Shown here: positions 58,930-60,476 of the stretch, piece after piece | Layout of the letters: the number at the start of each line of letters is the position of its first letter | Position numbering within the stretch: position 1 is the stretch's first letter | DNA from: a virus | DNA length: 60,476 nucleotides | Reading direction: 5' to 3' (one strand) | IMG/VR virus record: IMGVR_UViG_3300048996_000064 | Coordinates: 1-60,476 of that record | The notes under the pieces: model-generated | Told to the model about the DNA's origin: nothing | Database searches by the model: none | The model's input: only the letters and a program-made list of their open reading frames with translations | Translations under genes and position numbers: made by a program

Positions 58930-58971
58930 AAATCAAAAATGCAAGCACATGTAATTTAGATACTTGCATTT
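58930..58971 (-). terminator. Phage-supplied replacement terminator for tRNA-Lys
   Basis: On the minus strand AAATGCAAG (58971-58963) pairs perfectly with CTTGCATTT (58945-58937) and is followed by TTGATTTT. It lies 7 bp downstream of the tRNA 3' end on the phage side of attR, taking the place of the native terminator now at 1250-1280. Confidence 0.65.
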
Positions 58972-58975
58972 TACA

Positions 58976-58991
58976 CCGTGACCCCGCACGG
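58976..58991. repeat. attR: attR core (16-bp direct repeat)
   Basis: It is identical to 1288-1303 and overlaps the last 13 bases of tRNA-Lys. Because the repeat rebuilds the tRNA's 3' end, integration leaves the tRNA gene intact. Confidence 0.88.
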
Positions 58992-59051
58992 GCTCGAACC
59001 GTGGACCTACTGATTAAGAGTCAGTAGCTCTACCAACTGAGCTACGGAGTC
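58979..59051 (-). tRNA. tRNA-Lys (CTT anticodon)
   Basis: The 73-nt minus-strand sequence folds into a full cloverleaf. Acceptor GACTCCG pairs with CGGGGTC (one G-T pair); the D-arm holds AGCTCAGTTGG; the anticodon stem is ACTGA/TCAGT with loop CTCTTAA, anticodon CTT; the T-arm has GGTTCGAGCC. The discriminator is A and CCA is not encoded. The prophage uses its 3' end as attachment site. Confidence 0.95.
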
Positions 59052-59075
59052 ATTTATGTTTATCACTGTTTCCAG

Positions 59076-59149
59076 TGACCCCGTCAGGATTCTACCAAGG
59101 CCTTTTGATCCGTAGTCAAATGCCCTATTCTTCTTCACAATTTCGGGAC
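59076..59149 (-). pseudogene. Decayed tRNA-Arg(ACG)-like gene
   Basis: The anticodon arm is well kept (TTTGACTACGGATCAAA, anticodon ACG), and GGGCA before it and CGGGGTCA at the 3' end look like tRNA-Arg. The T-loop is broken (GGTAGAATC in place of GGTTCGAATC), the D-arm is damaged and the 5' acceptor (GTCCCG) is short. The 74-nt span still equals a tRNA. It lies 24 bp upstream of tRNA-Lys on the same strand, so the pair was once a tRNA cluster. Confidence 0.6.
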
Positions 59150-59213
59150 GGCAAATATAGTGCATCTGGCGGGAATGATTTTTGTGGCGATTCAATTATC
59201 TAAAACATCAGCT

Positions 59214-59378
59214 ATGAAAAAGATCCTCCTGGTCATCCTGTTTGCCGTAGGTATTGGCCTGATCGCTTTTGCCAGTATGAAGAGCGTTACCAGCAAAAAC
59301 AAAAAAGAACCTACCGAGAAGAAATCAACCCCGCCAGAGAAGAAAAAAGAGGGCAAAAGGTCCTGTTGGATGAGTTGA
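59214..59378 (+). CDS. Small membrane-anchored host protein
   Basis: ATG 59214 begins MKKILLVILFAVGIGLIAFA, a signal or single membrane helix, followed by a Lys/Glu-rich tail (SKNKKEPTEKKSTPPEKKKE). The 54-residue product lies outside attR. An ORF from 59160 would be longer but starts inside the tRNA-flank region. Confidence 0.5.
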   Translation: MKKILLVILFAVGIGLIAFASMKSVTSKNKKEPTEKKSTPPEKKKEGKRSCWMS

Positions 59379-59724
59379 TTTGCTCCAAAATACAGCCCTG
59401 ACCCATCTATCCTAAACTGACTTGTTTTTATACCTTAAAAACCAAGCCCTTAGGTGGTTTGGGTCTGAATATGGGGTATAACTAATTGATATTCAATACG
59501 CTGATGCGTGGGCAAAAAAATTATAAATATTCTATCAAATTTAGATTTTGTGAATCTTCCAAATTGCTAATTTTGGATTACTCACCTGACCCATTACAAT
59601 TCTCCCCCATTATCCAATTGTTCTGAGATTGCCAGTTTTGATGATAGTATCGACTATTTCGGCTTGTCAAACGAAGAAGATAAAAGAATTAAACTAAATA
59701 AATAAAATAAGAAGGGAGGGCCGT
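59379..59724. other. Gene-poor host stretch
   Basis: No supported gene. It holds a small hairpin CCAAGCC/GGTTTGG (about 59443-59463) and A/T-rich sequence; its last bases have GAAGGGAGGG, a clear ribosome-binding site for the gene at 59725. Confidence 0.55.
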
Positions 59725-59991
59725 ATGTACACTTATGATTTGCTGGAAAAAGGGTGTCACTACCTGATCAGGGAAAAACAAGATGACCCGATCACGTTGA
59801 TTAAAGTGGCTGTAGAGACAGACCACTGCCTTTTTATTCAGCGCTTTGATGATCCTACATTGACAGAATGGAAATTGAAAAAAGATGGCCTCGCTGATAT
59901 CATCGAGTGCCTGACTGATGAAGCCGTAAAAGAGTGGGAAGAACACTACACAAGCGAGGATGCCTACACTGAAGAAGAAGATGAGGATTAA
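59725..59991 (+). CDS. Small acidic host protein
   Basis: The 88-residue product (MYTYDLLEKGCHYLIREKQD) is a small alpha/beta domain with an acidic tail (EEHYTSEDAYTEEEDED). A purine-rich ribosome-binding site, GAAGGGAGGG, lies just upstream, unusual in strength for this genome. Followed by a strong terminator. Function unknown. Confidence 0.62.
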   Translation: MYTYDLLEKGCHYLIREKQDDPITLIKVAVETDHCLFIQRFDDPTLTEWKLKKDGLADIIECLTDEAVKEWEEHYTSEDAYTEEEDED

Positions 59992-60028
59992 ACATCCCGG
60001 CCACACCATTCATGTATAATTGTACTAT

Positions 60029-60075
60029 GGGTGATTAGAATGAATTATTTTAGATTCAACTAATCACCCTTTTTT
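60029..60075 (+). terminator. Strong intrinsic terminator touching the next start codon
   Basis: GGGTGATTAG (60029-60038) pairs perfectly with CTAATCACCC (60060-60069), followed directly by six T (60070-60075). The ATG of the aminopeptidase gene is the very next base. It ends the transcript of 59725-59991, and may also attenuate or shape the start of the following gene. Confidence 0.85.
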
Positions 60076-60476
60076 ATGCATATACCATTCATTAAAAAGA
60101 TCGTACCCGCATTTTTCCTCTCTCTGTTATCTATCAGTGCCTTTGCCCAGGACAATCTTCCCAAAGACTATCTCACCAAAGAGTTTCATGCCGGTCGTCG
60201 TGAAGCATTGCGAAAGTTAATGCCGGATAATTCCGTAGCCGTGATATTCGCTTTCCCGACCCGCAATTTCTCCAATGATGTGGACTATTTCTATCATCAA
60301 AACCCAGACCTGTATTATTTCAGTGGCTATAAAGAACCTCATTCCCTTCTCCTGGTCTTCAAAAGTCCACAGACAGATGGCAATGGCAACACTTTCTCAG
60401 AAGCCCTGTTTGTACAGAAAAGAAGCGCTGCTGCAGAGCAATGGACAGGCAAAAGATTAGGTACAGAAGGTGCCAA
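60076..60476 (+). CDS. Secreted Xaa-Pro aminopeptidase, N-terminal part
   Basis: The gene runs off the window. A Sec signal (MHIPFIKKIVPAFFLSLLSI then SAFAQ) is followed by the aminopeptidase P N-terminal domain: FHAGRREALRKLMPDNSVAV and RNFSNDVDYFYHQNPDLYYF then SGYKEPHSLLLVF. The enzyme removes residues before proline in the periplasm. The metal-binding catalytic domain lies beyond the end. It is a host gene outside the prophage. Confidence 0.88.
   Translation, partial: MHIPFIKKIVPAFFLSLLSISAFAQDNLPKDYLTKEFHAGRREALRKLMPDNSVAVIFAFPTRNFSNDVDYFYHQNPDLYYFSGYKEPHSLLLVFKSPQTDGNGNTFSEALFVQKRSAAAEQWTGKRLGTEGA

Larger units (their letters stand above)
1288..58991. mobile_element. Complete siphovirus-like prophage in tRNA-Lys
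   Basis: The element is bounded by a 16-bp perfect direct repeat (1288-1303 and 58976-58991), the right copy lying in the 3' end of tRNA-Lys. It holds, in order, integrase, repressor/Cro switch, early and replication genes, terminase, portal, protease, capsid, tail, fibre and lysis genes. No structural gene is visibly broken; only one very small early gene shows a frameshift, so the prophage may be inducible. HK97-type head genes, a tail tube, tape measure and frameshifted tail chaperones, without sheath or baseplate-J genes, indicate a long non-contractile tail. Confidence 0.93.

Noticed and set aside
1288-58991. Integrative conjugative element
   Set aside because: There are no relaxase, coupling protein or mating-channel genes; capsid, tail and lysis genes make it a prophage.
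1-60476. CRISPR array
   Set aside because: No regularly spaced direct repeats or cas genes were seen on either strand.

Overview
The window is a Bacteroidota chromosome segment, probably from the Chitinophagales, carrying one complete tailed prophage of about 57.7 kb. The lineage is inferred from the promoter shape (TTTG then TAnnTTTG-like), start codons that mostly lack a strong Shine-Dalgarno site, many Bacteroidota-type lipoprotein and secretion signals, and the family flavour of the proteins. Nothing here fixes a species.

Boundaries. A 16-bp direct repeat at 1288-1303 (attL) and 58976-58991 (attR) overlaps the 3' end of an intact tRNA-Lys(CTT) gene on the minus strand (58979-59051). A tyrosine integrase sits just inside attL. 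Outside attL (1-1287) are a decayed TIR/pentapeptide-repeat gene, a small phage-like gene, an exported protein and the tRNA's original terminator, now stranded 57.7 kb from its gene. Outside attR are a decayed tRNA-Arg, small host genes and the start of a secreted Xaa-Pro aminopeptidase.

Layout of the prophage. 1.4-4.6 kb: integrase, a leftward block expressed in the lysogen (membrane peptide, SGNH hydrolase, lipoprotein) and a repressor facing a Cro-like gene across a promoter with paired operators. 4.9-23.6 kb: early genes, with a GIY-YIG protein, many small proteins, an SSB-like protein ending DDLPF, zinc-finger proteins, a prohibitin-like protein, a DNA methyltransferase, a Gp37/Gp68 (DUF5131) protein, HNH nuclease, replisome organizer, DnaB helicase, ASCH, DUF4031, DUF1643 and a PD-(D/E)XK nuclease, closing with an XRE regulator. 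23.6-34.1 kb: terminase small and large subunits, split by an 8.5-kb cassette for sugars and glycan transfer. 34.4-45.1 kb: HK97-type head genes, connectors, tail tube, tail chaperones joined by an apparent -1 frameshift, and tape measure; this is a siphovirus-like virion. 45.1-53.0 kb: tail tip, a 1210-residue SGNH fibre and a heparin-lyase-I-like lipoprotein. 53.0-58.8 kb: lysis block (holin candidates, a u-spanin-like lipoprotein, TIGR02594-type endolysin) and small end genes.

How it works together. The most unusual part is the cassette between terS and terL: glycosyltransferase-like proteins of several folds (GT-A, GT-D, DUF616 twice, a Stealth-like protein and one more), three methyltransferases, a cupin, a short DegT aminotransferase, GDP-mannose 4,6-dehydratase and a proteasome-like Ntn hydrolase. 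Almost every junction overlaps by 4-29 bases, so it should be expressed with packaging and head genes. The simplest reading is synthesis of a methylated GDP-6-deoxy(amino)hexose glycan that decorates the virion or the host surface during late infection. Two carbohydrate-active tail proteins and a lysogen-expressed hydrolase suggest that surface glycans are central to this phage's life.
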